From Fundidesulfovibrio terrae (GTDB lineage: Bacteria; Desulfobacterota; Desulfovibrionia; Desulfovibrionales; Desulfovibrionaceae), in contig NZ_JAKZFS010000001.1 in NCBI RefSeq assembly GCF_022808915.1, positions 558,001-622,000 on the forward strand: DNA of 64,000 nt, written 5' to 3'. The translations under genes were made by a program, and so were the position numbers. Within the stretch, counting starts at the first letter, position 1. Each line of letters starts with the position of its first letter. Under the pieces are notes generated by a model. That model made no database searches, was not told the origin of the DNA, and saw only the letters and a program-made list of their open reading frames with translations. This document shows, in pieces, positions 10,687-20,422 of this stretch.

Positions 10687-11618
10687 GCAGCGTCGCACGC
10701 GGAGCTTCGCGCCTGGGGCTGGCCTCGGGGCGCAATCGCAACGCCCACTCATACGGGGGCGGGTCGGACAGCCGCGCCAAGATCACCGCTTCCCGGTCCG
10801 GCTCGCGCGAGGGACGGCTCCCCCTGGCCAAGGTGAAGGTGAACAAGTCCCGGGGAGGGGCCGTGGCCGGGGTGGGCAAGGCCTCGCTCATCGGCGGGCT
10901 CTTCGCCCGGCTGTGCACCCTGGTGGTGGCCTGCGTGGCCCTGGTGGCGGTGTCCATCGGGCTTCTGGCCGGATACCGCTGGCTGACCACCATCGATTAC
11001 TTCACCATCCGCGATCTTCAGATCACGGGCGTCAGCCGCATGGCCCGCGAGGACGTGCTGACTCAGGCCGAGCTCAAGCCCGGCATGAACCTGCTGGCCG
11101 TGAACATGGAGAACGTGGAGGCGATGCTCACCAAGAATCCCTGGATCGAATCGGCCCAGGTGACGCGGGTGCTGCCCGACACCCTGAAGATCAGGGTCAC
11201 GGAGCGCGAGCCCAGCTACCTCGTCCAGTACGAGGACAGCCTCTGCTACGCCGACGGCGAGGGCCGCATCATCGACAAGGTGCAGTCGGACAAGTTCGTG
11301 TCCCTGCCCCAGGTCGAAGTCGAGTCCGGCATGGAGCGCCACCTGCCGGTGCTGGAGGAGCTGCGGAAGGCCATCGCCGCCAAGCAGACGCCCTTCGGCC
11401 TGGACCAGGTGGCCTGGATCAGACTCTCGTGGAGATACGGCCTGGAGGTCAGGCTCATGGATAGAAACGTCCTCCTGTGCGTGGGCGTGGACGACTGGAA
11501 GAACAACCTCACCCATATGGGGCTGGTGTGGGCCAATCTGGCCAAGCGCGGCGAGCTTGACCGCACTGCGATCATTTCGGCCCAGAACCGCAAGGTGTGG
11601 GTGGAGATGCATGGATAG
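10683..11618 (+). CDS. ftsQ: Cell division protein FtsQ
   Basis: About 311 aa from GTG 10683. A long basic cytoplasmic tail (about 75 residues, rich in Ser, Arg and Gly) precedes one transmembrane helix (LCTLVVACVALVAVSIGLLAG). A periplasmic POTRA domain follows (FTIRDLQITGVSRMAREDVL to RVTEREP), then the FtsQ beta domain. It links the FtsBL complex to the divisome. Sequence similarity to E. coli is low, as usual for FtsQ; the call rests on topology, POTRA and position between murB and ftsA. Confidence 0.92.
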   Translation: MSSVARGASRLGLASGRNRNAHSYGGGSDSRAKITASRSGSREGRLPLAKVKVNKSRGGAVAGVGKASLIGGLFARLCTLVVACVALVAVSIGLLAGYRWLTTIDYFTIRDLQITGVSRMAREDVLTQAELKPGMNLLAVNMENVEAMLTKNPWIESAQVTRVLPDTLKIRVTEREPSYLVQYEDSLCYADGEGRIIDKVQSDKFVSLPQVEVESGMERHLPVLEELRKAIAAKQTPFGLDQVAWIRLSWRYGLEVRLMDRNVLLCVGVDDWKNNLTHMGLVWANLAKRGELDRTAIISAQNRKVWVEMHG

Positions 11619-11651
11619 ATTTACAGGAAAGCATACGAGGGGGACCCCGTA

Positions 11652-12884
11652 ATGGCAAAGGGATCGGAACTCATAGTCGGACTGGACATCGGCACCACCA
11701 AGATTTGCGCGGTGGTGGGCGAGCTCTCGCCCGAAGGCGTGGATGTGGTGGGCATCGGCACCGCTCCTTCCACCGGCCTTCGAAAGGGGGTGGTGGTCAA
11801 CATCGAACAGACCGTGGCCTCCATCAAGCGCGCCCTGGAAGAGGCCGAGCTCATGGCCGGCTGCGAGATCCGCACGGTCTACGCGGGCATCGCCGGGAGC
11901 CACATCAAGGGCTTCAACTCCCACGGCGTCATTGCCGTCAAGGGCGGCGAAGTCACCCAGAAGGACGTGGAGCGGGTGCTGGACGCGGCCAAGGCCGTGG
12001 CCATCCCCCTGGACCGCGAGGTCATCCACATCCTACCCCAGGAATACATCGTGGACGACCAGCGCGGCATCGCCGATCCGCTGGGCATGGCCGGGGTGCG
12101 CCTGGAGGTGAAGGTGCACATCGTCACCGGCGCGGTCACCTCGGCCCAGAACATCATCCGCAGCTGCCACCGCGCGGGTCTGGACGTGGCCGACATCGTG
12201 CTGGAGGCCCTGGCCTCGGCCAAGGCCGTGCTCACCGAGGAGGAACGCGAGATCGGCGTGGCCTTGGTGGACCTGGGCGGCGGCACCACCGACCTGGCGG
12301 TGTTCTCCAACGACTCCATCAAGCACACCTCGGTTTTGGCGCTTGGCGGCAACAACCTGACCAACGACATCGCCTTCGGCCTGCGCACCCCCATGGCCAG
12401 CGCCGAGAAGATCAAGATCAAGTACGGCTGCGCCCTGTCGGACCTGGTGCGCAAGGACGAGGTCATCGAGGTGATCAGCGTGGGCGGGCGCGAGCCGCGC
12501 AGGCTTTCGCGCCAGGTGCTCTCGGAGATCTGCGAGCCCCGTATCGAGGAGATGCTGGCCCTGGTGGACCAGGAACTCATCAAGTCGGGGCTTAAGAACT
12601 CCATCGCGGCGGGCGTGGTGCTCACCGGCGGGACCGCCCTCATCGAGGGCATCCAGGAACTGGGCGAGCAGATTTTCAACCTGCCGACCCGCGTGGGCTT
12701 CCCCATGCGCGTGGGCGGGCTCAAGGACGTGGTCAACAGCCCCATGTACGCAACGGCGGTGGGGCTTCTCATGTACGGCGCGGAAAAGGAAGGCACGGAC
12801 AAGCGCTTCCGCATCCGTTCCGATGAGAAAGTCTTCAATCGCATCCTCGGCCGCATGCGGAAGTGGTTCGTGGATGTGAAATAA
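11652..12884 (+). CDS. ftsA: Cell division protein FtsA
   Basis: 410 aa actin-fold ATPase that tethers FtsZ to the membrane. [18 protein letters not shown] is the phosphate 1 motif, [13 protein letters not shown] the phosphate 2 motif and [13 protein letters not shown] the adenosine motif. The C-terminus ([14 protein letters not shown]) looks like the amphipathic membrane-targeting helix. GAGGGGG stands about 10 bp before the ATG. It is 33 bp after ftsQ, so the same transcript is likely. Confidence 0.97.
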   Translation: MAKGSELIVGLDIGTTKICAVVGELSPEGVDVVGIGTAPSTGLRKGVVVNIEQTVASIKRALEEAELMAGCEIRTVYAGIAGSHIKGFNSHGVIAVKGGEVTQKDVERVLDAAKAVAIPLDREVIHILPQEYIVDDQRGIADPLGMAGVRLEVKVHIVTGAVTSAQNIIRSCHRAGLDVADIVLEALASAKAVLTEEEREIGVALVDLGGGTTDLAVFSNDSIKHTSVLALGGNNLTNDIAFGLRTPMASAEKIKIKYGCALSDLVRKDEVIEVISVGGREPRRLSRQVLSEICEPRIEEMLALVDQELIKSGLKNSIAAGVVLTGGTALIEGIQELGEQIFNLPTRVGFPMRVGGLKDVVNSPMYATAVGLLMYGAEKEGTDKRFRIRSDEKVFNRILGRMRKWFVDVK

Positions 12885-12945
12885 GAACGAGGTAGAGGCA
12901 ATGTTCATTCAGGGGGAACTGTTTCAATCGCAAGGAGGAGGGGAC

Positions 12946-14304
12946 ATGGATATCTACGACATCGATTTCGAATCCAATGCACGCATCAAGGTGGTCGGTG
13001 TGGGCGGCGGTGGCGGAAACGCGGTCAACAACATGATCTGTTCGGCGCTGCGCGGCGTGACCTTCATCACCGCCAACACCGATATCCAGGCGCTCAACAA
13101 GTCCAAGGCCGAGTTCAAGATTCAGCTGGGCGACAAGCTGACCAAGGGCCTGGGCGCGGGCGCCAACCCGGATTGCGGCCGTGACGCGGCGCTCGAGTCC
13201 ATCGACCAGATCAGGAAGACCATCTGCGACGCCGACATGGTCTTCGTCACCGCCGGAATGGGCGGCGGCACCGGCACCGGAGCGGCCCCGGTCATCGCCC
13301 AGGCGGCCAAGGAAGCCGGTGCCCTTACCGTGGGCGTGGTCACCAAGCCGTTCTACTTCGAGGGCAAGAAGCGTCTCGGCGCGGCCGAAAAGGGCATCGC
13401 CGCCCTGCGGGAGCAGGTGGACTCCATCATCACCATCCCCAACGACCGCCTGCTGACGCTCGCCTCCAAGAAAGCCACCTTCATGGAGATGCTGAAGAAG
13501 GCCGACGAGATTCTTTATTACGCCGTGAAGGGCATCTCCGACCTGATCATGGTGCCCGGCCTGATCAACCTGGACTTCGCCGACGTGAAGGCCGTGATGA
13601 GCGAGATGGGCCTGGCCATGATGGGCTTCGGCGTGGCCCGGGGCGAGAACCGCGCCCAGGAAGCCGCCCAGAAGGCCATCACCAGCCCTCTGCTGGAGGA
13701 CGTGACCATCGACGGCGCCAAGGGCGTCCTCATGAACATCACCTGCTCCCCCGACCTGACCATCGAGGAAGTGGACGAGGCCGCCTCCACCGTCACCGCC
13801 GCCGTCAGCGAGGACGCCAAGGTGTTCTTCGGCACCGTGTTCGACGAGAACGCGGGCGACGAGATCCGCATCACCGTCATCGCAACCGGCATCGAGACCG
13901 CCGAGGAGATGGCCCGTGCCCAGGGCCACATGGCCAAGGTGAGCGTGCATCCCGCCGTGGCCCAGGCCGTGGCCCAGCACGCCGAGCCCCAGCCCGCCCC
14001 GCGCGCGCCGGAAGTGGCCCCGCGCGAGCCGGAGCTGCGTGCCGAGGTGCGCACCGAGGTGCGCCAGGACCGCCCCCGCGAGGCCCAGTCCCCCCACGTG
14101 GCCAGCCCGCGCACCGAGCGCATCATCGCCTCGCGCCATAACGATCTGAGCATTCCGACCTATCTGCGGGTCGGGCGCAAGGGCTCTTCCGCCGATCCGG
14201 CGGCCATCGCCCAGTACAAGACCCACACCCCGGGCTCCGAGGACTTCGTGTTCGACGAGGACGAGTTCGAGGTGCCGGCCTTCATCCGGATGCAGGCCGA
14301 CTAG
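12946..14304 (+). CDS. ftsZ: Cell division GTPase FtsZ
   Basis: About 452 aa from the ATG at 12946, chosen because AAGGAGGAGGGG lies directly upstream; an upstream in-frame ATG at 12901 would add 15 residues unlike other FtsZ N-termini. The tubulin signature is [12 protein letters not shown] at about residue 105; NTDIQAL and the T7 loop [11 protein letters not shown] are present. A linker of about 100 residues rich in Pro, Glu and Arg separates the core from the C-terminal peptide [12 protein letters not shown], which binds FtsA. Last gene of the dcw cluster. Confidence 0.97.
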   Translation: MDIYDIDFESNARIKVVGVGGGGGNAVNNMICSALRGVTFITANTDIQALNKSKAEFKIQLGDKLTKGLGAGANPDCGRDAALESIDQIRKTICDADMVFVTAGMGGGTGTGAAPVIAQAAKEAGALTVGVVTKPFYFEGKKRLGAAEKGIAALREQVDSIITIPNDRLLTLASKKATFMEMLKKADEILYYAVKGISDLIMVPGLINLDFADVKAVMSEMGLAMMGFGVARGENRAQEAAQKAITSPLLEDVTIDGAKGVLMNITCSPDLTIEEVDEAASTVTAAVSEDAKVFFGTVFDENAGDEIRITVIATGIETAEEMARAQGHMAKVSVHPAVAQAVAQHAEPQPAPRAPEVAPREPELRAEVRTEVRQDRPREAQSPHVASPRTERIIASRHNDLSIPTYLRVGRKGSSADPAAIAQYKTHTPGSEDFVFDEDEFEVPAFIRMQAD

Positions 14305-14357
14305 GCGGAGCATGAAGAAATGTTGCCAAATGTCCCTGGCAGGGTCACTTTGAGGAG

Positions 14358-15989
14358 GTGAACGCGCAAGCCCGTACCGTCTTTTTCGGCGGCCGCATGC
14401 CTGATCTGCCCGATCCCGGCGGCAGGCTGCCGGTAGCGCTGGCCTACCCTGGAGCCCCACGCGCGGCCTTGTCCGCGCTCGGGTGGCAGGCCGTGTACCG
14501 GCTGGCCGGACAAAGCCCTTGGTTGGTGGTGGAGCGGTTTTTCCTTTCCGCTGGAAACTCCGTTCCGAGGTCCCAGGACTCGTCCTCCCCCCTGGACGCG
14601 TTCCCCCTGGCGGCCTTCTCCTTGGGCTACGAACTGGACGGTTCCGTGCTGACGAGCGCGCTTTCAGCCTCCAGTGTCCCTCTCCTTGCGAGCCAGCGGC
14701 CCGGCTTCCCGATTCTGTTGGGAGGCGGGCCGCTGGCCTTTTTGAATCCGGCCCCCCTGGCTCCCATCCTTGACGCCTGGTTCGTGGGCGAGGCGGAGGC
14801 CGGGTTCGTTCCCGCCCTTGAGCGCGCCGCCGAAATGATCCTTGCCGGCGCGGACAAGCCCTCGGTGCTCTCCATGCTGGCAGCCTTGCCCGGCTTCTAC
14901 GTGCCAGGCAGGAGCGCCCTGCCCGTGAAGCGGGTGGTTGCGCCGGGCGGGCGCGTGCTGGCCGATCCGGTCTGCTCCAGCTTCGTCAGCCACGAGGCCG
15001 AATTCAAGGACACCTTGCTCATGGAGGTGAACAGGGGCTGTCCGCACTCCTGCCGCTTCTGCGCCGCCGGGTTCGTGTACCGTCCCCCTCGCCAGGCCCG
15101 CATGGCGGACCTGCGGGCCATCGTGGAGCAGACACGGCCCAAGAAGGTCGGCCTTGTGGGCACAGCGCTCACGGACTGGAAGGAGCTTCCCGAATTTCTG
15201 CGTTGGCTGTCCTCGGAGAAAGTGAAGTTCACCTTGTCCTCGGTCAGGGCCGACGGCGTGACCGAATCGCTCCTGGACATCCTGCGCAACGCCGGGTTGC
15301 GCACGCTCACCCTGGCCCTGGAGGGCCAAAGCGCGCGCATCCGGAAGAAAGCCAACAAGAATCTGGACGAGGACGTGTTCCTGCGCGCCGTGGAACTGGC
15401 CGCAAAACGCGGGGTGAACCACCTGAAGACCTATCTCATCGTGGGCTGGCCCGGTGAGGAAGACGCGGATTACGATGAACTGGCGCGCTTTCTGGCTGAG
15501 GTGGTCAAGGCCGGGAAGGTTGGCGGCGGCAAGAAGGGCATCGGGCACATGACCCTGGGGGTGAACCCCCTGGTGCCCAAGCCCTGGACCCCCATGCAGT
15601 GGGCCCCCATGGCCGGGGCAGCCTACCTGGAGGACCGGCTGGAACGCATGGCCGCCATGGTCAAGCCCCTGCGCGGGGTGCGCCTGGAAGGTGAGAAGCC
15701 GTCCTGGGCCCGGGTGCAGGGCCTGTTGGCCAGGGGCGGAGAGGATCTGGCGGAGCTCATCATCGCGGCCGGGGAGATCGGCTGGCGAAAGGCTTTGCGC
15801 GAGTGGAGCGGCGACGTGTCAGCCGTGCTCGACCGCGAGCGCGGCCGGGACGAACCCTTCCCCTGGGAGTGCATCGACATCGGCGTGGGCCGAGAGACTC
15901 TCTGGCGCGAATGGGAGCGCTACCGATCCGGCAAGCGCACCCCCAAATGTCCGGAGCAGGGCTGCGGCCTGTGTGAGGCCTGCCCCTGA
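14358..15989 (+). CDS. Radical SAM protein, function unknown
   Basis: Up to 543 aa. The radical SAM cluster motif is CPHSCRFC (CxxxCxxC) near residue 230, after a 225-residue N-terminal region with GGGPLAFLNP and VGEAEAGF that resembles the B12-binding-like domain of the TIGR03960/YgiQ type. The 4Fe-4S cluster and SAM would start a radical reaction on an unknown substrate. The C-terminus has an extra Cys cluster (CPEQGCGLCEACP), perhaps a second Fe-S site. The start is uncertain: GTG 14358 has GAGGAG immediately adjacent with no spacer, and ATG 14397 has no clear ribosome site. Confidence 0.85.
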   Translation: MNAQARTVFFGGRMPDLPDPGGRLPVALAYPGAPRAALSALGWQAVYRLAGQSPWLVVERFFLSAGNSVPRSQDSSSPLDAFPLAAFSLGYELDGSVLTSALSASSVPLLASQRPGFPILLGGGPLAFLNPAPLAPILDAWFVGEAEAGFVPALERAAEMILAGADKPSVLSMLAALPGFYVPGRSALPVKRVVAPGGRVLADPVCSSFVSHEAEFKDTLLMEVNRGCPHSCRFCAAGFVYRPPRQARMADLRAIVEQTRPKKVGLVGTALTDWKELPEFLRWLSSEKVKFTLSSVRADGVTESLLDILRNAGLRTLTLALEGQSARIRKKANKNLDEDVFLRAVELAAKRGVNHLKTYLIVGWPGEEDADYDELARFLAEVVKAGKVGGGKKGIGHMTLGVNPLVPKPWTPMQWAPMAGAAYLEDRLERMAAMVKPLRGVRLEGEKPSWARVQGLLARGGEDLAELIIAAGEIGWRKALREWSGDVSAVLDRERGRDEPFPWECIDIGVGRETLWREWERYRSGKRTPKCPEQGCGLCEACP

Positions 15990-16166
15990 CCGTCAGGCGA
16001 CGCGTTTCCGTACGTCCCGCTCAGTTGCCCGCCTGACCGGGAAGCCGCTCCGCCTGTGCGCCAGGAGCCTGACTGCGTCAGGCGAGCAACGACTTTCCCC
16101 CCCCCCCGGCGGTTCGACCAGCCCCGCAGCGCGCTGGCCGCAGGGCTGCTTCCGGTCCATGGCGCA
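15990..16166. other. Convergent intergenic gap with an 11-C tract
   Basis: Gap between the radical SAM gene (+) and the chemoreceptor gene (-), which converge here. It contains a run of eleven C (16097-16107). I see no convincing hairpin terminator with a T tract and no gene. Confidence 0.5.
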
Positions 16167-18074
16167 TCAGAATTTCTCGAAGTCGCCGCCCTCTGTTGGA
16201 TTTTCCCCGGTGCCCAGATGAAGCTGGATGCCGGATTTTTTCGTCTTGGGGGCCTGCGGCCGGAATTGTGGCGTCTCATGGCCGCGGGGGCGCCCCTGGG
16301 CGAGCCTCCTGGGGTCGAAATCCCCCGTGTCATCCACCTGGAAAAAGCTGATGACGGCCTGGAGCTGCTGCGCCTGGGAGGATAGCTGCTCGGACGTGGA
16401 AGCCAGCTCCTCGGAGGCCGACGCGTTCTGCTGCACCACCTGGTCGAGCTGCTGCAATGCCTTGTTGACCAGGGCCGCCCCGGAGTTCTGTTCGTTGCAG
16501 GCCGCGTTGATCTCCTGCACCAGTTCGGCTGTCCTCTGGATGTCCGGGACGAGCTTCTTGAGGAGTTCGCCGGCGCTTTCGGCCACCTCGGTGCTGCTCC
16601 TGGAGAGGTCGTTGATCTCGCCGGCGGCCATCTGGCTGCGTTCGGCCAGCTTGCGCACTTCAGCGGCCACCACGGCGAAGCCCTTGCCGTGCTCGCCGGC
16701 CCGGGCGGCTTCGATGGCCGCGTTGAGGGCCAGCAGGTCGGTCTGCCGGGCGATCTCCTCGATGATGGATATCCGCTGAGCGATCTCCTTCATGGCGGAC
16801 ACGGTCTTGTCCATGGCCTCTCCGGATTCGCGGGCGTCGGTGGCGGCCTTGGTGGCGATGGCCTCGGTCTGGCGGGCGTTGTCCGAATTCTGGCTGATGC
16901 TGGAGGCCATCTGCTCCATTGAGGCGGAAGACTCTTCCAACGCGGCGGCCTGTTCGGTGGTGGCCTGGGAGAGGCTCTCGGAAGAGGCGCTCATCTCTTC
17001 GCTGCCGGAGGCCACGTTGGTCGCCCCGGACTGCACTTCCATGATGACATCCTTGATCCGGCGCACCATCTCGGCCAGGGAGATCAGGAGCTGGTCCTCT
17101 TCCGAACGCGGCGCGATGCGCACCTTGAGATCGCCCTCGGCCAGGCGTTGCGCGGTCTCGGCGATTTTAGCGTCCGTCTCGACCAGCGACTTGAGCGAGC
17201 GCATGAGGGTGTCGGCGCCGGAGCGCTCCTTGGGTAGCGTGGACAGGTCGCCCAGGGCCATGTTTCCCACGATGGCTGTGATCTGACGTTCGGCATCAAC
17301 CACCGCGCGCAGGGCGTCGATCATCACGCCCACCTCGTCCTTGCGGTGGATGTCGAGATTGCGCTCCAGGTCGCCCACGGCCATGGCCTGGGCTATGTCC
17401 ACGCTCTTGCGCAGGGGGACGCTGATGGACCGGGCGAGGACGATCCCCAGGGACAGCCCCAGGATCACGCTGAGAGCGACGATGGAGGTCAGGATGAGGC
17501 GGCTGCGCTCGAAGTTCTCGCTGGTCTGCTGGAAGAACCGTTCGGCATTGCCTTCCTTCAGTCGCGTGGCGTCCTCGATCAAGTCGATCAGCGCGTTCTC
17601 TTTTTCCCGGAGTTGTCCCAGGATCAAGGTCCGGGCCCCGGCCAGGGACTGCTCGCTTCCGGATTTGGCCAGCTCCAGAAAACGGTTCATCAAGCTGGTG
17701 ACTTCGTCATCGGCTTTGCCGATCTTGATCATCAGCTCCTTGCCCTTTTCCGAATAGAAGAGGGGATTGGCCTTGTCGTACGCATCCTGGTACTTCTTCA
17801 CGTATCCGTCCATCAGCTTCCGGAACTTGTCATGCTCTTCCGGAGGGGACATGATCAGGCCCCGGGCCGCCCGGTCGTATAAAGTCATGTTGATGGCGGC
17901 TTCCTTGATGTGGGCGATGCCCATCAGCTCCTTCTTGTAGACGTCTTCCGTGGCCTCGTTCATCTTGCCCATGTTGATGATGCCGATGAAGCCGACCAAC
18001 GCTGTGAGCAACGCGAGCAGGATGAAGCCGGTGATGAGTTTGGTGCCCACCTTTATGTCGTCCAGCCATTGCAT
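16167..18074 (-). CDS. Methyl-accepting chemotaxis protein (membrane receptor)
   Basis: About 635 aa from the ATG at 18074, which has AGGAGG 7 bp upstream; the longer open frame starts in untranslated sequence. Topology: TM1 about residues 10-35, a periplasmic four-helix-bundle sensor to about 190, TM2 ([20 protein letters not shown]), HAMP ([22 protein letters not shown]) and a second HAMP-like segment ([13 protein letters not shown]). A cytoplasmic signalling hairpin follows with its tip at [21 protein letters not shown]. The C-terminus ends in GGDFEKF, without the NWETF-type CheR tether. Ligand unknown. Monocistronic and distinct from the receptor at the window end. Confidence 0.95.
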   Translation of the reverse strand: MQWLDDIKVGTKLITGFILLALLTALVGFIGIINMGKMNEATEDVYKKELMGIAHIKEAAINMTLYDRAARGLIMSPPEEHDKFRKLMDGYVKKYQDAYDKANPLFYSEKGKELMIKIGKADDEVTSLMNRFLELAKSGSEQSLAGARTLILGQLREKENALIDLIEDATRLKEGNAERFFQQTSENFERSRLILTSIVALSVILGLSLGIVLARSISVPLRKSVDIAQAMAVGDLERNLDIHRKDEVGVMIDALRAVVDAERQITAIVGNMALGDLSTLPKERSGADTLMRSLKSLVETDAKIAETAQRLAEGDLKVRIAPRSEEDQLLISLAEMVRRIKDVIMEVQSGATNVASGSEEMSASSESLSQATTEQAAALEESSASMEQMASSISQNSDNARQTEAIATKAATDARESGEAMDKTVSAMKEIAQRISIIEEIARQTDLLALNAAIEAARAGEHGKGFAVVAAEVRKLAERSQMAAGEINDLSRSSTEVAESAGELLKKLVPDIQRTAELVQEINAACNEQNSGAALVNKALQQLDQVVQQNASASEELASTSEQLSSQAQQLQAVISFFQVDDTGDFDPRRLAQGRPRGHETPQFRPQAPKTKKSGIQLHLGTGENPTEGGDFEKF

Positions 18075-18465
18075 GTGCGATCCTCCTGGGTTTAGCGGGA
18101 AAACGCGATGTTGAAGGAGTCTTGGCCTGGCGGTGGCCGCAGCTCCCGAACAGTTCATGAAAAAGCCGAATCTGATCGTTTGAGTGGTTGGCATCCCGGG
18201 GGAGAACTACTTTCCCAGGCTGCCCCGTGAGAGGCTGCGAAAGGCTTTTCCGCGCATCACGTACCAGTGGTGACTATGTTATTATCTCGTTCCCGCTAGG
18301 TGTAAAGCGCTAATCGCGTGGATGTCCACGCAAAAAAGTAAAGTACAATTATTTCCTTAGGCTGTGCGAAACGCAAGAATAATTCGTGTGCAGGAATGGT
18401 TCGCATTGAGTGGGCAGCAGAGATGTGGGGGCATCGGTACGCGACGCCTCGCTCGGGGTGCAGGC
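18075..18465. other. 391-bp intergenic region upstream of the chemoreceptor
   Basis: No gene is supported here. It is AT-richer than its neighbours around 18270-18390. It contains the chemoreceptor promoter candidate (18279-18306) and a perfect 16-bp palindrome, GCGTGGATGTCCACGC (18316-18331). The T run for minus-strand transcripts lies on the wrong side of that palindrome for a terminator of the upstream GGDEF gene, so it may be a protein-binding site. Confidence 0.45.
18279..18306 (-). promoter_or_regulatory. Candidate sigma-70 type promoter for the chemoreceptor
   Basis: On the minus strand TTTACA is followed after 16 bp by TAATAA, about 200 bp upstream of the chemoreceptor ATG. It is AT-rich against a GC-rich background. 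Read by eye only. Confidence 0.4.
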
Positions 18466-19350
18466 CTATCGCAGGCTGACCTTGTCTCCGCCCGAACCCT
18501 TGGCGTCGTAGAGGGCCGCATCGGCCCGGGCCACCACGGCCTCCCAGGCTGTCTCACCGGCGCAGCCCACAGGCCTGAAAGAGGTCAGCCCCAGGGACAA
18601 GGTGCTGCCGTGGCCGTTGGACTCCTTGAAGCGCTCCCGGATGCGCTCGGCCACGTCGACGGCCTGGTCCTCCCGGCAGGAGAGCAGCACGGCGAATTCG
18701 TCGCCGCCAAGACGGAAGGGGGCGTCGAACCCCTCCCGCACCGATTCCCTGATGATGGCCGCCAGTATCCGCAGCACTTCGTCCCCGGCCTGGTGCCCGT
18801 GGGTGTCATTGACCTGCTTGAATTTGTCGCAGTCGATGAAGAGCAGTCGCATGAGCGTCACGGCGCCCGCGTCCGCCCTGGACATCCCCGCGACCGCCTC
18901 ATCGAAACCCCTGCGGTTGCCCAGGCCCGTGAGCGGGTCGGTGCGGCTTAGGTCTTCCAGGTTGCGCCGGGCCAGGTCGGTCTCCTCCAGGCGCCAGAGC
19001 AGGCGCTTCTCCTTGTCCTTCAATATGTGCAGCATCCAGTTGAGGTTCCGCTTGAGCTTGTAGAGGATATGCTCGTCCTCCTTCTCCACCGGCAGCTCGA
19101 AAGGATGGGGGAAGCCGCCCTTGCGCAGGCGTCCGGCGAACTCGCCCACCTCGGCCAGGTCCTTGAACACGCAGACGAACAGGCAGAACCGGGCGATAAA
19201 GGGCAGCAGGGCGATGCTCAGGGCGCAGTGGATGGCCAGAAGGGCCAGTGCCCCCGGCCTGTTGCCATTTTCAAGGAGCGCCAGCGCGGCGATCACCGGC
19301 GCGACCATGATGAGCGAGAGGATGGAGGCGAGTTTTATGTGCGGGCTCAC
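18466..19350 (-). CDS. Membrane GGDEF protein (diguanylate cyclase)
   Basis: 294 aa, GTG start at 19350 with GGAG 5 bp upstream. Two hydrophobic segments occupy residues 8-65; a short coiled region leads into the GGDEF domain. DPLTGLGNRRGFDEA and RLGGDEFAVLLS carry the nucleotide- and metal-binding residues, so cyclic di-GMP synthesis is expected. The inhibitory I-site position reads EGFD instead of RxxD, so product inhibition may be absent. No sensory domain beyond the membrane anchor. A Fur-box-like sequence lies 18 bp upstream of the start, suggesting iron control. Confidence 0.92.
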   Translation of the reverse strand: MSPHIKLASILSLIMVAPVIAALALLENGNRPGALALLAIHCALSIALLPFIARFCLFVCVFKDLAEVGEFAGRLRKGGFPHPFELPVEKEDEHILYKLKRNLNWMLHILKDKEKRLLWRLEETDLARRNLEDLSRTDPLTGLGNRRGFDEAVAGMSRADAGAVTLMRLLFIDCDKFKQVNDTHGHQAGDEVLRILAAIIRESVREGFDAPFRLGGDEFAVLLSCREDQAVDVAERIRERFKESNGHGSTLSLGLTSFRPVGCAGETAWEAVVARADAALYDAKGSGGDKVSLR

Positions 19351-19367
19351 GCTTACTCCAACAATTT

Positions 19368-19386
19368 GAGAATGAAAATCATTTTC
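19368..19386 (-). promoter_or_regulatory. Fur-box-like operator before the GGDEF gene
   Basis: GAGAATGAAAATCATTTTC matches the classical 19-bp Fur consensus GATAATGATAATCATTATC at 16 of 19 positions, counted by hand, and is nearly palindromic. It sits just downstream of the candidate -10, where a bound repressor would block transcription. Confidence 0.65.
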
Positions 19387-19392
19387 GATGTC

Positions 19393-19421
19393 TCGATACT
19401 TGGGCTGGTCTGTCCCGTCAA
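19393..19421 (-). promoter_or_regulatory. Candidate promoter of the GGDEF gene
   Basis: On the minus strand TTGACG is separated by 17 bp from TATCGA. The -35 is good and the -10 poor. Placement immediately upstream of the Fur-box-like site makes it plausible. Confidence 0.35.
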
Positions 19422-19563
19422 GTGTGGACCAGAAGGAAAATTACGTACCCGAGTGCGCAAATATCGTTACCAGATGTGGGAGGGTGAAATGGTAAGTCAG
19501 TGATGACGAGCGGTTACCGCTTGGCACGATATGTGATTAATCCGGGGCAGGAGGAGAGCAGCC

Positions 19564-19827
19564 ATGAAACGAATCATCCTGGCCGCCTTGCTGGTTACGG
19601 CGTTCGCCACCCAGGCCAGCGCATACGGGTCGGTGTCCGTGGGAGGGCCCAATGTGGGGTTCTCGGTGTCGGTGGGTACGCCTCCCCCGCCAGTCTATTA
19701 CGCGCCTCCCCCGCCGGTCTATTACGGGTATTCTCCCGGAGCCTACTACGTGCCCGCACCGCCGCCCCCGGTGTACTACTACAAGCCGTGGAAGCATCAT
19801 AAGCATTGGCGCCACTGGGACGATTAG
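19564..19827 (+). CDS. Small secreted Pro/Tyr-rich protein with His-rich tail
   Basis: 87 aa. The N-terminus MKRIILAALLVTAFATQASA is a clear Sec signal peptide with an AxA cleavage site. The mature part begins with a Gly/Val/Ser stretch, then repeats PPPPVYY three times, and ends in a His/Trp/Lys tail (KHHKHWRHWDD) that could bind metal. AGGAGGAG precedes the ATG. A hairpin terminator follows, so it is probably a single-gene transcript. No function is known to me; similar short Pro-Tyr proteins occur in many proteobacterial envelopes. Confidence 0.8.
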   Translation: MKRIILAALLVTAFATQASAYGSVSVGGPNVGFSVSVGTPPPPVYYAPPPPVYYGYSPGAYYVPAPPPPVYYYKPWKHHKHWRHWDD

Positions 19828-19875
19828 AGGGCGTCACGAGGCACGCGTCAGCGCCGATCCCGGGAACGCAAAATG

Positions 19876-19907
19876 CCGGGGGGCCAAAAGCCCCCCGGCC
19901 GTCTTTT
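19876..19907. terminator. Convergent rho-independent terminator
   Basis: Stem CCGGGGGGC / GCCCCCCGG with a 5-nt loop, followed on + by GTCTTTTCTC and on - by a short T run. It can end both the small secreted protein gene (+) and the lysis cassette (-). Confidence 0.75.
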
Positions 19908-19908
19908 C

Positions 19909-20154
19909 TCAGCCTGGCTTGCGGTCAATCCCGGTGACCACGAACACCCGCGTCGGCCCCTCCTTGGGGGCCGGTTCCGCCGGGTCGGTCTGCCGGACGA
20001 TCTCCTTGATCTCCTTGGCCGCCGCCAGCCGCACCTTGTCGTCCTCGGCCTCGAGCAGGTTCTCGAGCACGTCCAGCACCTTCTCGTTCAGGAGCTTGGC
20101 CGCGCGCTCGCATGCGGCCGCCCCTTTGGGAGAGGCTTTCCTTCTGGGAGCCAT
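19909..20154 (-). CDS. Small helical protein, last gene of the lysis cassette
   Basis: 81 aa, not recognised with certainty. The basic start (APRRKASPKG) is followed by a long amphipathic helix with KVRLAAAKEIKEIV. Phrases like that occur in small phage terminase-associated or DUF proteins next to lysis genes, but this is a resemblance, not an assignment. It lies 6 bp after the preceding small gene and before the shared terminator. Confidence 0.6.
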   Translation of the reverse strand: MAPRRKASPKGAAACERAAKLLNEKVLDVLENLLEAEDDKVRLAAAKEIKEIVRQTDPAEPAPKEGPTRVFVVTGIDRKPG

Positions 20155-20160
20155 GCCGGC

Positions 20161-20415
20161 TCACTTCACGGCCTGGCGGACCAGCTTCTCCCAGACCGCC
20201 AGCCCCAGCCACACAAGCCCCCCGCCAATAACCGACGTGACCACGGTGTTCACCACCTGGCTGCGCAGGGAAAAAGCCTCCCGGAGCATCTGATGGTGCT
20301 TGGCGTGCTCGTGCGGGGCCAGATCGCAGCCGGAGCAGCATCCGGGACGCATGAGCCCCTCTTCCTGGGCCTCGCGCAGGGCGTCCTTGATGAGGGGTTT
20401 GAGTTCCTCGCTCAT
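20161..20415 (-). CDS. Small membrane protein, holin-like partner
   Basis: 84 aa. A soluble N-terminal part with a CCSGC plus HEHAKHH segment that could bind metal is followed by a short hydrophobic segment (VVTSVIGGGLVWLGLAVW) and a basic C-terminus. Type III holins and lysis accessory proteins can have one such segment; no specific family is recognised. Lies between the holin-like gene and the helical 81-aa gene in the same transcript. Confidence 0.65.
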   Translation of the reverse strand: MSEELKPLIKDALREAQEEGLMRPGCCSGCDLAPHEHAKHHQMLREAFSLRSQVVNTVVTSVIGGGLVWLGLAVWEKLVRQAVK

Positions 20416-20422
20416 GGGCGCG

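Noticed and set aside
12901-12945. Upstream in-frame ATG giving a 15-residue longer FtsZ
   Set aside because: AAGGAGGAGGGG sits directly before the ATG at 12946, and the extra residues do not look like any FtsZ start.
16097-16107. Eleven-C tract as a phase-variation switch
   Set aside because: It lies between two convergent genes, outside any coding frame or promoter I can see.
18316-18331. Palindrome as terminator of the GGDEF gene
   Set aside because: For minus-strand transcription the T run precedes rather than follows the stem.
19520-19545. TTGGCACG as the -24 element of a sigma-54 promoter before the small secreted protein
   Set aside because: The matching GC of the -12 element is absent at the required distance.
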